Of a DNA stretch of 64,000 nucleotides, positions 39,713 to 49,019 are shown piece after piece; position 1 is the stretch's first letter; each line of letters begins with the position of its first letter. The stretch lies in assembly GCF_900119845.1 (NCBI RefSeq), contig NZ_FPKU01000004.1, positions 62,001 to 126,000 of the forward strand, read 5' to 3'. The notes below the pieces were generated by a model, which worked only from the letters and a program-made list of their open reading frames with translations, was not told the DNA's origin and did no database searches. The position numbers were made by a program, and so were the translations under genes. This DNA is from Devosia enhydra (GTDB taxonomy: Bacteria > Pseudomonadota > Alphaproteobacteria > Rhizobiales > Devosiaceae).

Positions 39713-40681
39713 ATGACCGACACTGCCCTTCCGCCAAGCCTTGTCAGCCACCCGGACAATCCGGTGCCCGAGGGCGCGCGGGTCGGCCGGTTCGCCGCCG
39801 AGGATGGCGTTGCCCTGCGCTATGCCTATTGGCTGCGCTCGGATGGGCCGCATCGGGGCACCATCTGCCTGCTGCACGGGCGCACCGAGTTCATCGAGAA
39901 ATACTTCGAGACCATCGCCGATTTCCGCAAGCGCGGCTTTGCCGTCGCCACCTTCGACTGGCGCGGACAGGGCGGTTCGCAGCGCCTCGCGCGCAATCCG
40001 CTGCTCGGCTATGTCGATCGGTTCGAGGATTACTGGGTCGATCTCAAGAGCTTCCACCGCTCGGTGCTGCTGCCCGATACCCCGCCGCCCTATTATGCAG
40101 TGGGTCATTCCATGGGTGGGCTCGTGGCCCTGCATGCAGCGGTGCGCGACCGCATGATGTTCGATCGGCTGTTCCTTTCGGCTCCCATGCTCGGGCTCGA
40201 TCGCCAGAGGCTATCGCTGCGGGGTACCGCAAGGCTTGCCGATGCGCTCTGCTTTTTCGGGGCCGGCCAGCTGCCGGTGGGGCGACGGAGCGAGCGGCCG
40301 CCCTCCGAGCGCGCCTTTGCCAATAATCCGCTGACCTCGGACTTTCGCCGCTACATGCGCAGCGTAAAGGTGCTCGAGGCCGAGCCGGGGCTGGCCATCG
40401 GGCGGCCGGCGGTGCGCTGGGTGGCGGCGGCGATGCATGCGATGGATCAGGCGGGCACCGACAGCTTCCCCGTCGCGGTGAAGATCCCCACCCTGATGCT
40501 GGCTGCGGCGCGCGACAGCGTGGTCTCGACGGTCACCACCGAGCGGCTGGGCCTCAGGATGCGCACCGGCCGGCACGTGCTGGTGCCGGCGGCCCGGCAC
40601 GAGCTGTTCATGGAGGCCGATGCGATAAGGGCGCAGGTGCTGGCGGCGTTCGACGCCTTCATCACCACGCAGTCGCGCTGA
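39713..40681 (+). CDS. Alpha/beta hydrolase, lysophospholipase-like
   Basis: A 322-residue serine hydrolase of the PldB/monoacylglycerol lipase type: LLHGRTEFIEKYFETI near the oxyanion hole, FDWRGQGGS, the nucleophile elbow VGHSMGG, and C-terminal Asp (AARDSVV) and His (ARHELFMEAD). It probably removes acyl chains from lysophospholipids or similar esters. It converges with hisN (2-bp gap). Confidence 0.9.
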   Translation: MTDTALPPSLVSHPDNPVPEGARVGRFAAEDGVALRYAYWLRSDGPHRGTICLLHGRTEFIEKYFETIADFRKRGFAVATFDWRGQGGSQRLARNPLLGYVDRFEDYWVDLKSFHRSVLLPDTPPPYYAVGHSMGGLVALHAAVRDRMMFDRLFLSAPMLGLDRQRLSLRGTARLADALCFFGAGQLPVGRRSERPPSERAFANNPLTSDFRRYMRSVKVLEAEPGLAIGRPAVRWVAAAMHAMDQAGTDSFPVAVKIPTLMLAAARDSVVSTVTTERLGLRMRTGRHVLVPAARHELFMEADAIRAQVLAAFDAFITTQSR

Positions 40682-40683
40682 TC

Positions 40684-41496
40684 TCAGCCGCCGTGGCGGC
40701 GAATGAGCGCGAGGGTTTCGGCATGCAGCGCCGGTGTGGCGGCGGCGATGCAGTTGCCGCCGGTTTCGGCCGGGCCGCCCTGCCAGTTGGTGACGATGCC
40801 ACCGGCATTCTCGATGATGGGGATGAGCGGCGCGATGTCGACATTCTTGAGTCCCGCCTCGACCACGAGGTCGATATGGCCGCTGGCCAGCAGGCAATAA
40901 GCGTAGCAGTCGAGCCCGTAGCGGCACTGAAGCGCCGCGTTGCGCACCGCGGTCCAGACATCGGCGAGCCCGTTGCTGAAGAGCTCGGGTGTAGTCGTCG
41001 AGAGCTTGGCCTTGGCCAGTTTATCCACCCCGCTTGTGCGCGCCACCGCGTTGGTATCGCGATGTACGTAGTGGGTTTCACCCGGCATGCCGATCCAGCT
41101 TTCACCGGTAAACGGCTGGGCCATCAGCCCGGCCACGGCGCGGCCGCGATGGGTGAGGCCGATGAGCGTGCCCCACACCGGTACGCCCGAGATATAGGCT
41201 CGCGTGCCATCGATAGGGTCGATGATCCACTCAAAGGCGCTGTCGGCCGCCTTGGGGTCCCATTCCTCGCCCGTGATGCCGTGGTCGGGAAAGGCTTCCT
41301 CGATCACCTTGCGGATGGCGGTTTCGGCCATCAGGTCGGCCTCGGTCACCGGGTCGAAGCCGATGGCAAATTTGTTCTCGACAGCGAGCGGGGTGCGAAA
41401 GCGCGAAAGCGTCAGCTCGGCAGCGGCCTCGGCGGCGGCAAGAAGCGTCCTGAGCACGCGGTCGGCGTCGAGCCCATCGGGAAAATGCGGTGTCAT
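40684..41496 (-). CDS. hisN: Histidinol-phosphatase, inositol monophosphatase family
   Basis: A 270-residue Mg-dependent phosphatase. Metal ligands are Glu in ITGEEWD and the Asp residues of WIIDPIDGTRAYISG; a C-terminal GLKNVDIAPLIPIIENAGG completes the site. The sequence is of the HisN type, which removes phosphate from histidinol phosphate; SuhB-type activity on inositol phosphate is an alternative. ATG at 41496 is used; an in-frame ATG 12 codons upstream is less likely. Confidence 0.85.
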   Translation of the reverse strand: MTPHFPDGLDADRVLRTLLAAAEAAAELTLSRFRTPLAVENKFAIGFDPVTEADLMAETAIRKVIEEAFPDHGITGEEWDPKAADSAFEWIIDPIDGTRAYISGVPVWGTLIGLTHRGRAVAGLMAQPFTGESWIGMPGETHYVHRDTNAVARTSGVDKLAKAKLSTTTPELFSNGLADVWTAVRNAALQCRYGLDCYAYCLLASGHIDLVVEAGLKNVDIAPLIPIIENAGGIVTNWQGGPAETGGNCIAAATPALHAETLALIRRHGG

Positions 41497-41654
41497 CGGT
41501 CTGGCCCGGTTCTTCGGCCCTGTCCGCCGCATGAATCATTTATGCAACAGCGCTGGCCCCACGAGGCCCTTCTATCCCGGAACTGGTTAAGAGCGGCTTG
41601 TCCCTCGCGTCAAATCGGTTCAACGCTTTATGGGCATGATGGATGGGCGAGTGC

Positions 41655-41748
41655 ACATCCGGCCGCCGCGCCCCCAAGGTGTTTCGCGGCCGTGCGCTTC
41701 CATCGTTTCCTCCCTTGACTCGGGCCGCTCGCGCGGCCCGTTTTCTTT
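41655..41748 (+). ncRNA. suhB/mmgR (alpha-r8)-like small RNA
   Basis: An apparent RNA gene: hairpin 1 with GGCCGC (41661-41666) pairing to GCGGCC (41686-41691), an unpaired TTTCCTCCCTTGA stretch (41706-41718), and a strong terminator, CGGGCCGC-TCGC-GCGGCCCG followed by TTTTCTTT (41721-41748). This layout and its place beside an inositol-monophosphatase gene match the suhB/mmgR family of alphaproteobacterial small RNAs as I remember it. No plus-strand gene otherwise explains the terminator. The 5' end is estimated. Confidence 0.5.
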
Positions 41749-41771
41749 GCGGGGGCAGGGGATGGCGGGCG

Positions 41772-42665
41772 CTATTCCGCCGCGGCCTTCATCGGTTCGG
41801 TGGGCCGGCAGATGGCCTGGAGATCCATGCCGGCCAGCGCCAGGATCAGCCGCTCCATCAGCACGCGCGTCGCCGGAAAGCCCTGATGGGGCTCGAGTGT
41901 CACCTCGTTCATGTAGAGATGCCGGCTGATCTCGATCTGCAGCGCATGCAGCCCATGGCCGGGCCGGCCATAGGTGCGGGTGATGAAACCGCCCGCATAA
42001 GGCCTGTTGCGGGCCACGCGCAGCCCGGCGGCGGTAAAGGCGGTTTCGACGAAGTCGACCAGCGCCGGGGCGCAGGTGGTGCCGTAGCGGTCACCCAGCA
42101 CCACGTCCGGGGCCAGCCGATCGCCCTGCCGATGCAGCCGCGGCATCGAGTGGCAGTCGATGAGCACGGCGATGCCGAAGCTGGCGGAGGCCTCGCTCAA
42201 AAGCCGTTGCAGCGTCGTGTGATAGGGCTGGTAGATGCCTTCGATCCGCGTCCGCGCATCCTCGAACAGCAGGGGCTCGCGATAGATCGGCTTGTTCTCG
42301 GCGACGAGCTTTGCGATCGTGCCAAGGCCCGCCGCCACCCGCGGGCTACCGACATTGGCGCGCTCGGGCAGGGCATCGGCGAACATGGCCGGGTCGAGTT
42401 CCCAGGGCTCGCGGTTGACGTCGAGATAGGCGCGGGGAAAATGTGCCCTGAGCAGCGGGGCGCCGACATGCGGGGCGCGGGCGAAGAGCGCGTCGACAAA
42501 GGCATCCTCGGACTGGCGAATCGACAGGGCATCGAGCCGGGTCATGGCAAGGAAGCGTTCGGGATAGTCGCGTCCGGAATGGGCGGAGTTGAAAACCAGC
42601 GGCGTCGCGAGCCGTCGCGGCCGTATCGTCTCGAATGCCGGCCTGTCCCGGAAGTCCGAAAACAA
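41772..42665 (-). CDS. N-formylglutamate amidohydrolase
   Basis: A 297-residue hydrolase of the HutG/FGase family: FNSAHSGRDYP, RAYLDVNREPWELDP, DCHSMPR and GRPGHGLHALQIEISRHLYM are family motifs with likely zinc ligands. It releases glutamate and formate from N-formylglutamate, as in histidine breakdown. No other hut genes are nearby. It is divergent from cpdR. Confidence 0.9.
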   Translation of the reverse strand: MFSDFRDRPAFETIRPRRLATPLVFNSAHSGRDYPERFLAMTRLDALSIRQSEDAFVDALFARAPHVGAPLLRAHFPRAYLDVNREPWELDPAMFADALPERANVGSPRVAAGLGTIAKLVAENKPIYREPLLFEDARTRIEGIYQPYHTTLQRLLSEASASFGIAVLIDCHSMPRLHRQGDRLAPDVVLGDRYGTTCAPALVDFVETAFTAAGLRVARNRPYAGGFITRTYGRPGHGLHALQIEISRHLYMNEVTLEPHQGFPATRVLMERLILALAGMDLQAICRPTEPMKAAAE

Positions 42666-42765
42666 GGGCTGATCTCCTCTTTTGGCGCCAATGTGCCGAG
42701 GCGGTGCTGCTTTGTCCAGTCACGGCAGGGGGATGCGACAGCCGGCCCCGCATGGTTGCCAAGCG

Positions 42766-42780
42766 GTAAACTTAGATTAA
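42766..42780. promoter_or_regulatory. CtrA-like box before cpdR
   Basis: GTAA-N7-TTAA (7 of 8 consensus bases), 47 bp upstream of the cpdR start. cpdR lies in the CtrA cell-cycle circuit of other alphaproteobacteria, which supports the reading. Confidence 0.5.
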
Positions 42781-42827
42781 GCATCTCTTTGTATTGATCC
42801 GGGGTGACGACTCTCCCGAGGCTTGCG

Positions 42828-43190
42828 ATGAAGCGAATCCTGCTCGCCGAAGACGACAATGACATGCGCCAGTTCCTGACGCGTGCGCTCAAGAATGCCG
42901 GCTATGATGTCATCTCGTTCGACAATGGCCGATCCGCCTATGAGCGCCTGCGCGAGGAGCCTTTTTCCCTGCTGCTTTCCGATATCGTGATGCCGGAAAT
43001 GGATGGCATCGAGCTGGCCCGGCGGGCCACCGAGCTCGATCCGGACCTCAAGGTGATGTTCATCACCGGCTTTGCCGCAGTGGCCCTCAACCCCGACAAC
43101 GAGGCGCCGCGCGACGCAGCGGTACTCTCCAAGCCCTTCCATCTGCGCGATCTCGTGGGTGAGGTCGAGCGCATACTGGCGGCGGCCTGA
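42828..43190 (+). CDS. cpdR: Single-domain response regulator CpdR
   Basis: A 120-residue receiver domain with no output domain: acidic pocket AEDDND, phospho-acceptor Asp52 in LLSDIVMP, Thr in MFITGFAA and Lys in VLSKPF. FITGFAAVALNP and the C-terminal HLRDLVGEVERIL match CpdR, which, when unphosphorylated, brings ClpXP and its substrates to the cell pole. The start at 42828 gives the standard length. A CtrA-like box precedes it. Confidence 0.9.
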   Translation: MKRILLAEDDNDMRQFLTRALKNAGYDVISFDNGRSAYERLREEPFSLLLSDIVMPEMDGIELARRATELDPDLKVMFITGFAAVALNPDNEAPRDAAVLSKPFHLRDLVGEVERILAAA

Positions 43191-43287
43191 CTGCATCGGC
43201 AAATGCCCGTTCGGGGCACTTGACCGCTGCCGGGGTTTTGTGGTCTATGCGGCGCGTCGGCGTCGCTTGCGGTGCAGATTGGAAATG

Positions 43288-43362
<75 letters not shown>

Positions 43363-43430
43363 TTCCCTCCCTTGATCCGCATCGGGGGAGCGCCGGAAAG
43401 CCCGGCAGACATGATCCGGTTCGCCGGTAC

Positions 43431-43505
43431 GGGTGCGTAGCTCAGCGGGAGAGCACTGCCTTCACACGGCAGGGGTCACAGGTTCAATCCCTGTCGCACC
43501 CACCA
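43431..43505 (+). tRNA. tRNA-Val (CAC)
   Basis: A cloverleaf of 75 nt with acceptor GGGTGCG / CGCACCC, anticodon loop TTCACAC on stem CTGCC / GGCAG, T-arm ACAGG-TTCAATC-CCTGT, and encoded CCA. The anticodon is CAC, Val. The accessory region starts directly after it, so its 3' end is the probable attachment site. Confidence 0.95.
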
Positions 43506-43625
43506 TTTTTTCCTTTATTTTCAACGCGTTGGCTCTGTCTGCGTCGTGGGCGCAGGCGGTCCCACACTCACGTCCCACATTGGCGTTCGCGCCTCGATCA
43601 GTGGTCGCGCGAAGGAGGGGCACCA

Positions 43626-44090
43626 ATGCGGCAAGAAATTAGTTCGAATCGAGCCGATTTTGCGCGTTGTATGGTGGCACCGGACAATCGCTCGACGCGC
43701 GCAAAAGTGCGCAAGTTTGCGCGCCTGAATGACCTGCTGTGGCACGTTGTGGCATATTTAGCTGTTCTCGCATTCGCTTCTGCGGAGGCTGCGCATGCCC
43801 AAATGTCGGACCAAATGTCTGGAATCGGCACCTGGGCCTGCGCAGACTTCATACAAAATGTCGGCGAAACCGACGTTCAGATAGCCGCGCATGGCTTCGT
43901 CATTGGTTTCGTGTCCGGCCTCAATGTTGCGCAGATCGTGGATGGCAAGCCTTACTATAGCCTCCAGGGGGTCGGCATGTTGGAAAGCTTGGCCCCAGTG
44001 CTCGAATTCTGCAGGTCAAATCCCCGGCAGCCCTTGATTGCCGGCGCCGACGCGCTTCTACTCACGCTATCGAAAAAGATGGCGCGTTAG
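43626..44090 (+). CDS. Secreted two-cysteine protein, Rap1a/Tai- or HdeA-like
   Basis: A 154-residue protein. A basic start of about 35 residues and a hydrophobic stretch ending AAHA give a signal peptide. The mature part has two cysteines (WACADFIQN and LEFCRSNP) and the order C-DF---GFVSGLN---YY---C--NP that is common in small periplasmic proteins such as Rap1a/Tai immunity proteins. The start at 43626 has GGAGG eight bases upstream. First gene after the tRNA. Function not established. Confidence 0.5.
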   Translation: MRQEISSNRADFARCMVAPDNRSTRAKVRKFARLNDLLWHVVAYLAVLAFASAEAAHAQMSDQMSGIGTWACADFIQNVGETDVQIAAHGFVIGFVSGLNVAQIVDGKPYYSLQGVGMLESLAPVLEFCRSNPRQPLIAGADALLLTLSKKMAR

Positions 44091-44336
44091 CTCTTGCCTG
44101 GCGGACTTTAGTCTAAGTGCCACGCATTATCGTTTGTTTCTCCTCAAAATAATAGTGCGCCTTGGGTCACCCTCGCCTCTTGCAGTGTACACGTGGTGAC
44201 CGCCGAGAGGCGAAATCTGTCTGACGCAATGTCGGTCGTTCGATTTGTCAGAATTTTGTTGAAAATCGCGGCCGACAACACCCCGATTGACAGACGCGAG
44301 CGAGGCGAACGACATTCGTGGTCCGGAGGAACGATC

Positions 44337-44630
44337 ATGTTGTTGACGTCGAAGGAAGCGTGCAGATACCTAAACTGCAAAGAAAGCGTTCTGAATAGAC
44401 TAACAGGAGAGGGGATTATTCCTTACTACCAACTGGGGCGAAGACGCCTTTTTGCGGAAGAAGACCTGGCTCATTATGAGGAGGATTGGAAGGCCGGCAA
44501 AGTTGTATCGCCTCAAGAAATCGCTGGCAGTCGCCGCTATTTAAACTTTCGCATGTGGATGCAGGGCGCCGCGAGGCGCAGTGAGGTTGCCCTCCTTCGG
44601 GAAAAAAAGAAGCGCGAGAATGGAAAATAG
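44337..44630 (+). CDS. HTH (helix_17/excisionase-like) protein
   Basis: A 97-residue DNA-binding protein: LLTSKEACRYLNCKESVLNRLTGEGIIPYYQLGRRRLFAEEDLAHY is a MerR-like winged HTH as in excisionases. The start at 44337 follows GGAGG seven bases upstream; the frame is open further but without a ribosome site. Its last 11 bases overlap the next gene, also an HTH protein. Confidence 0.75.
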   Translation: MLLTSKEACRYLNCKESVLNRLTGEGIIPYYQLGRRRLFAEEDLAHYEEDWKAGKVVSPQEIAGSRRYLNFRMWMQGAARRSEVALLREKKKRENGK

Positions 44631-44862
44631 CTGGTTGCTCCTTGAGCGCGAAGTCGCAGAGATCCTACGGTGCTCTACTTCGACGGTTAAGCGTCTCCGG
44701 TTTTCCGGTGCACTTCGCTATCTTGTCGGCAGACCCGTTAGGATATGGCGACAGGATCTCGATGCTTATCTTCGATCGGCTAGGCGGGGTGGCGAGCGCA
44801 ATCCGGAAGAGAAGCGACGAAGGGCGGAGGCAATAAAGCAGGCTGTGCGCGGTTCGTCTTGA
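44620..44862 (+). CDS. Second HTH (helix_17/excisionase-like) protein
   Basis: An 80-residue protein with the same fold: LLLEREVAEILRCSTSTVKRLRFSGALRYLVGRPVRIWRQDLDAYL. It starts inside the end of the first HTH gene (11-bp overlap). The two are not close copies. Two successive helix_17 proteins suggest a directionality or control pair for the element. Confidence 0.75.
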   Translation: MENSWLLLEREVAEILRCSTSTVKRLRFSGALRYLVGRPVRIWRQDLDAYLRSARRGGERNPEEKRRRAEAIKQAVRGSS

Positions 44863-44889
44863 GCGACCTGGAAGCGCAACCTGGGGCGT

Positions 44890-47523
44890 CTACCGGCCCA
44901 TGATGATTTCCTCCAACCGGAGATCGTCGTCTTGGTCGGCTGCCACAGCTCCACCGGTCGCGCCTATAGCGGTTCGGGTGAGGACCCGGGCAAGGCGGCT
45001 TTCCTGTTTGGGCGTGATCTTGTGCGCCGGGGTCAGTAACGCCTCAAAAAGTTCCCGGTCCCCAGTCACAGCCTGCCGGATCAGCACTTCGGCGCGGTCG
45101 AGCGTCAGATTTTCGAGGATCCGCCGCATCCGCTGGGAAGCGAAGTGCGCGGTCAGCAGAGATGCGCCACTCGCGCCCTTGCCCGCGTGGGCGCCCATTC
45201 GCGCAGCGACGGCGCGCGCCATCAGACTGATGACGGGGTTCGGCTCGCCCTCCATTACCGCCCCGATGTTGGGTAGCCGACCGCGGGCAGTCTCAAGCCG
45301 AGAGAGCTCATTGATGATCTGCGACAGGCGCGAGCGCTCCTCAGCGCTCAGCAGGCGATTTGCGACGCCCACCATCTGCCGTTCGTTGAGCGCGTTCTGC
45401 AAGGCGCGCCCCGACAGGACAGGCTCGCCCGTGTCGTCGAAAGAGCCGCTGCGGGCCCGGGTCATGAGCTCATCAATGAGCGCGCTCTTCAGGCCGGCCA
45501 CGGCACCGCCGGAGGGATCGCGGGCGGCGTGGGCAAGAAGCTGATCAGTCGCAGCCTCAGGGTTGGGGGCGTTGAGGATGGAGCGGATCTCTTCATTCGG
45601 CCTCGCATTCGCGAAAAGAGCTGGCCCCGATCGGCGCGCGTCGAGCATGGAAGCCGCTTCGTCGATCCGCTGGAAGAGAATGCCGGCCTGCTCGGGCGGC
45701 AACAGCAGGCCAATCTTCTCCCGGACGGCCGGCGCCGACAGCTTCCGCAGTGCCTGCTGAGCCTGCGCCGTTCCAACGTCAGGGGTTGCAAGGGTGGCGC
45801 GGACATTGGCCAGCGCCTCGTCTAGGCTAGACCGGACACCCTGCCGCACAAAGGCCAGTTCGGGCCCGGTCATCTCGTCGAGCATCGCTTGGGCGCGGTC
45901 GCGGTGCATGGCCGGATTGAGGAGTTCCTGCCCAAGCAGAAGCGCCTCACGCTGACGGATCGGCGTGGCCGCCGTCTCCAGCGCTTCGGCATAGGCGGGA
46001 TTGGCAGCACGCAATGCACCGCGGATCTGCCCCGACAGGTTGCCCATGATCCGGCCGACGTCGGTTTGTCCGCCAAGAGCGCCTTGGCCATCTCCCGATC
46101 GGGCCATGTGGTTGAGCGCTCGCGTGATGTAGTCGATCTGCCTCGTGTCCGGCATGCGCTCGAAGGTGACAGCGCCGGTGTCGGAGATGCGAGCCATGAT
46201 CTGGGAGGACTGCACACCTTCGCCCGCCATCATGCGGTTCGCCAAAGCGATCGTGCCCGGTGCGGCCTGCTCCACGCGCCCGATCAGCATCTCCAGGTCG
46301 CGCCCGGGCTGCGCTGAGTAATCGATGGGCTCAGCATATGCCGCGTCATAAGCGCTCGATCGCGTGGGCGCACTAGCTTCGCGCAGGGCAGTTGAAGTTC
46401 GGTCCACGCCCAAGGGTCGGCCCAGGGCGGCGTCGAGTGCTTGGCCAACCCCTTCGATGTTCTGGTCAAGCGCAGAGCCCATATAGTCGCGAGCGGTACC
46501 GGCGCTGCCGCCGGCTGCAGGCTCCCGAAGTGCCTCTCGCAAGACGCGACCACTTTCGGCCTCATCGTTGCGCATGATGAGGTCGACTGTCGGGTCCGTG
46601 TCGCGGACAACTTGCTCGAGGGACATCAGGCGGCGCTCACCGGTGGCCACGGCCGGCGAGAGTTCGGAGATGGTCGGCGCGTTGAGGCCTGCCACTGCCG
46701 CGGCAGGATCTTCAACGAGATCGCCCATGCGGGAACGTGCCCGCTCCATCGCACCAGCATGAGTGAAGGGTGCAATCTCGCTTTGCACGAACCGCGTGGC
46801 TGCGCTGACAACAGGCACACGCTTGGCGGCTTCAGCGACAGCGAACGGGCCGGCTCCGGCCGCCAAGCCTCCGGCGAGCGCGCCGATCATTGGCGCGACG
46901 GGATTATCCGGAGCAACGTTCTCTGCCGCATCCGCGCCGACGGCAGCGCCGGCACCGGCGGCCAGCTCGCTGCCGATGGCACGCACGGGCGCTTGGATGA
47001 AGGGAGCCACGATGGCATCGCCGAACGTCTTGGCTGCGCCACCGGCGCCCTGGGAGAGCTGCCCAATCCCTTGCGCGACCCGGGCGCCACCGACAAAAGG
47101 TAGAAGTGCGCCTGCTGCGCCGCCAACACCCAGCAGGGCATTCTCGGCCAGGCCTTCAGCTTGCTGCCCTTCAGGCAGCGTGCTGATGCCCAAGCCGTTC
47201 AGCAGCCGCTCGATACTGGCTGCTCCTCCGATGGGTTCCGAGATCGTTGGAAGGCCCGCACCCGTCAGGGAATTGATACCGCCGATGCCGGCGTTCATGA
47301 TCGTCGCGACCAAGTCGACTGGACTGCCGATGCCCCCGGCCACGCCTTCATTGACCAGTTGCATCGGGCCGGGTCTTGCCGCTGTTCCCGGCGCAGGGGC
47401 AGGGCGCCGCGAAGCGTCTGCGGCTGCAGCTGCGGCGGCCGGCTCGACCATTGGCGCCGATCGCCAGCCATCGGCCGTCGCGGGCCCGTTCTCCAGGAGT
47501 GGTGCGTCGCGCCAGGGCATCAT
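44890..47523 (-). CDS. Large Ala-rich phage virion-like protein (possible DNA-ejection protein)
   Basis: An 877-residue protein with a disordered Ala/Pro start (AAAAAAADASRRPAPAPG), glycine-rich hydrophobic segments (residues 60-220: GVGGAAGALLPFVGG) that could cross a membrane, and a long helical rest. This layout resembles internal virion or ejection proteins of podo-like phages. It overlaps the preceding gene by ATGA (4 bp) and is the last of a four-gene operon. No enzymatic motif is seen. Confidence 0.5.
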   Translation of the reverse strand: MMPWRDAPLLENGPATADGWRSAPMVEPAAAAAAADASRRPAPAPGTAARPGPMQLVNEGVAGGIGSPVDLVATIMNAGIGGINSLTGAGLPTISEPIGGAASIERLLNGLGISTLPEGQQAEGLAENALLGVGGAAGALLPFVGGARVAQGIGQLSQGAGGAAKTFGDAIVAPFIQAPVRAIGSELAAGAGAAVGADAAENVAPDNPVAPMIGALAGGLAAGAGPFAVAEAAKRVPVVSAATRFVQSEIAPFTHAGAMERARSRMGDLVEDPAAAVAGLNAPTISELSPAVATGERRLMSLEQVVRDTDPTVDLIMRNDEAESGRVLREALREPAAGGSAGTARDYMGSALDQNIEGVGQALDAALGRPLGVDRTSTALREASAPTRSSAYDAAYAEPIDYSAQPGRDLEMLIGRVEQAAPGTIALANRMMAGEGVQSSQIMARISDTGAVTFERMPDTRQIDYITRALNHMARSGDGQGALGGQTDVGRIMGNLSGQIRGALRAANPAYAEALETAATPIRQREALLLGQELLNPAMHRDRAQAMLDEMTGPELAFVRQGVRSSLDEALANVRATLATPDVGTAQAQQALRKLSAPAVREKIGLLLPPEQAGILFQRIDEAASMLDARRSGPALFANARPNEEIRSILNAPNPEAATDQLLAHAARDPSGGAVAGLKSALIDELMTRARSGSFDDTGEPVLSGRALQNALNERQMVGVANRLLSAEERSRLSQIINELSRLETARGRLPNIGAVMEGEPNPVISLMARAVAARMGAHAGKGASGASLLTAHFASQRMRRILENLTLDRAEVLIRQAVTGDRELFEALLTPAHKITPKQESRLARVLTRTAIGATGGAVAADQDDDLRLEEIIMGR

Positions 47524-49010
47524 GGCTTCCTTCGCAAATTGCCTTCGGGGTCACGAAACGTGGTGCCGCTGGGGAGCGCCTCGTAATCCGCATCGGATCC
47601 TACGCGTGGAGGCTCCTGAGCGGCGCCAGCCGGCGCGCCAGGGCCCGCACCAGTGTTGCGTGAGAAGGAGGTGAGCGCCCCCTGGATCCTGCCGATGCTC
47701 GCCTGCAGGCCGGCCCTACGAGCCTCGAGTTCCTGGCGATTGGTGGGTGACAGGTCCCGCTGAAGCGCCTGCTCTGTCAGCTGCAGTTCGCTGCCAAGAT
47801 GCTGGTCTAGAGCCGTGAGCTTGCTCTGTGCCGCTCCCGGGCCTTCAAGCGGGTTGCCCGCATCGGGAGTGAGGTCCTGGATCTGCCGCAGCAGCCACGA
47901 AGGCGGCTGCCGGTTGTAGGCGGTGCCGATGTCGTTGAGCAGCGTCTCGCGCAGCACCGCAAAGCCGGACTGGGTCTGCTGAACCGCAGGATAAGCAGGT
48001 CCGAACCCCGCAACGTCAGTCGCGCGGTTGACCAGGCCCGTAAGGGCGCCCGAGAGACCGAAGGACTGATCGGCCGCAGGGAAGCGCGAGGCGGGACCGC
48101 CCGGGTCGATAGAGGTCGTTTCTGATCCATCCGGCGCAGCGTTGATGGATCCTCGCGGCACCGGCCGGCCCGTTGCCATGTCGACCACTTGCACTTCGCC
48201 GGTGACCGGATGCCGGTCCGCTCGCAGCCTGCCGTCCACGATGCCGATCGCGACGCTTTCGGCTTGCCGCGGATCCGCGAAGGCGCCGGTGCCAAGGAAG
48301 TCTGCTTTCAGGCGCGCGATGCGGTCCTGGGCGGCAGAACTTTCCCCGCCCTTGGGCGCCGGCTGCGCGCCGGAGCGCACCGCTGCGCCGGGCGACATGA
48401 ACTGCGGCTGCCCGTTGGCGCCGATAGCCTCCACGGGCGCACGCTGACCCATGATGGTGTCGAGCATCATGTCGTCGGTGAACTGTCCGCCCTGGCGCAG
48501 GCGCTCGTTCTGGGCGGCCGTCCACTCGGTCTCGCTGAGCGGCGAGCGCGGCCCCGCAAACTCCGGAACCACCGGGCCCGCGACGCCCCAGTCCTGCGGG
48601 TTGAAGCCGGGCCGAAGAGCATCCTGCGAGACCGGCGCCATGGCGCCCTGCATGGCGGCCTCGATCAGGGCGCGCTCATTGTCGGCCGCGTTGTTGGCGC
48701 GCGACGTGCCGGCTTGCGTGTCCAAGCCATAGCGGGTCGTGGCGTTGTTCTGGTCCTGGGCATATAAGCTCTGTGTGGGATTCCAGAGGCCAGCAGCCAT
48801 TGCTCGCCGATCGAATTTTGCCTGGTCGAAATTGGTGGATCCTGCAGCACTGTAGAGTTCCGAAAGTCGCGCAGCCTCTTCCCGTTTGGCATTGGCCGTC
48901 GCATAGCCGGCGAGATCGCTTCCGCTTGGCGGTGCGAAGGCTGCAGCGAGATTGGAAAAGGCCTGCCCGATATTGGGGTCGTTGTAATAACGCGAGCTTC
49001 GAATGGGCAT
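47520..49010 (-). CDS. Phage virion-like protein with C-terminal conserved tag
   Basis: A 496-residue Ala/Gln-rich protein with heptad-like helical stretches (LTALDQHLGSELQLTEQALQRDL) and a C-terminal motif, DYEALPSGTTFRDPEGNLRRKP, which recurs at the ends of phage minor structural proteins. It starts at 49010 after GAGAGG. Partner of the downstream 877-residue protein. Function inferred only from context and composition. Confidence 0.5.
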   Translation of the reverse strand: MPIRSSRYYNDPNIGQAFSNLAAAFAPPSGSDLAGYATANAKREEAARLSELYSAAGSTNFDQAKFDRRAMAAGLWNPTQSLYAQDQNNATTRYGLDTQAGTSRANNAADNERALIEAAMQGAMAPVSQDALRPGFNPQDWGVAGPVVPEFAGPRSPLSETEWTAAQNERLRQGGQFTDDMMLDTIMGQRAPVEAIGANGQPQFMSPGAAVRSGAQPAPKGGESSAAQDRIARLKADFLGTGAFADPRQAESVAIGIVDGRLRADRHPVTGEVQVVDMATGRPVPRGSINAAPDGSETTSIDPGGPASRFPAADQSFGLSGALTGLVNRATDVAGFGPAYPAVQQTQSGFAVLRETLLNDIGTAYNRQPPSWLLRQIQDLTPDAGNPLEGPGAAQSKLTALDQHLGSELQLTEQALQRDLSPTNRQELEARRAGLQASIGRIQGALTSFSRNTGAGPGAPAGAAQEPPRVGSDADYEALPSGTTFRDPEGNLRRKP

Positions 49011-49019
49011 GATGACCTC

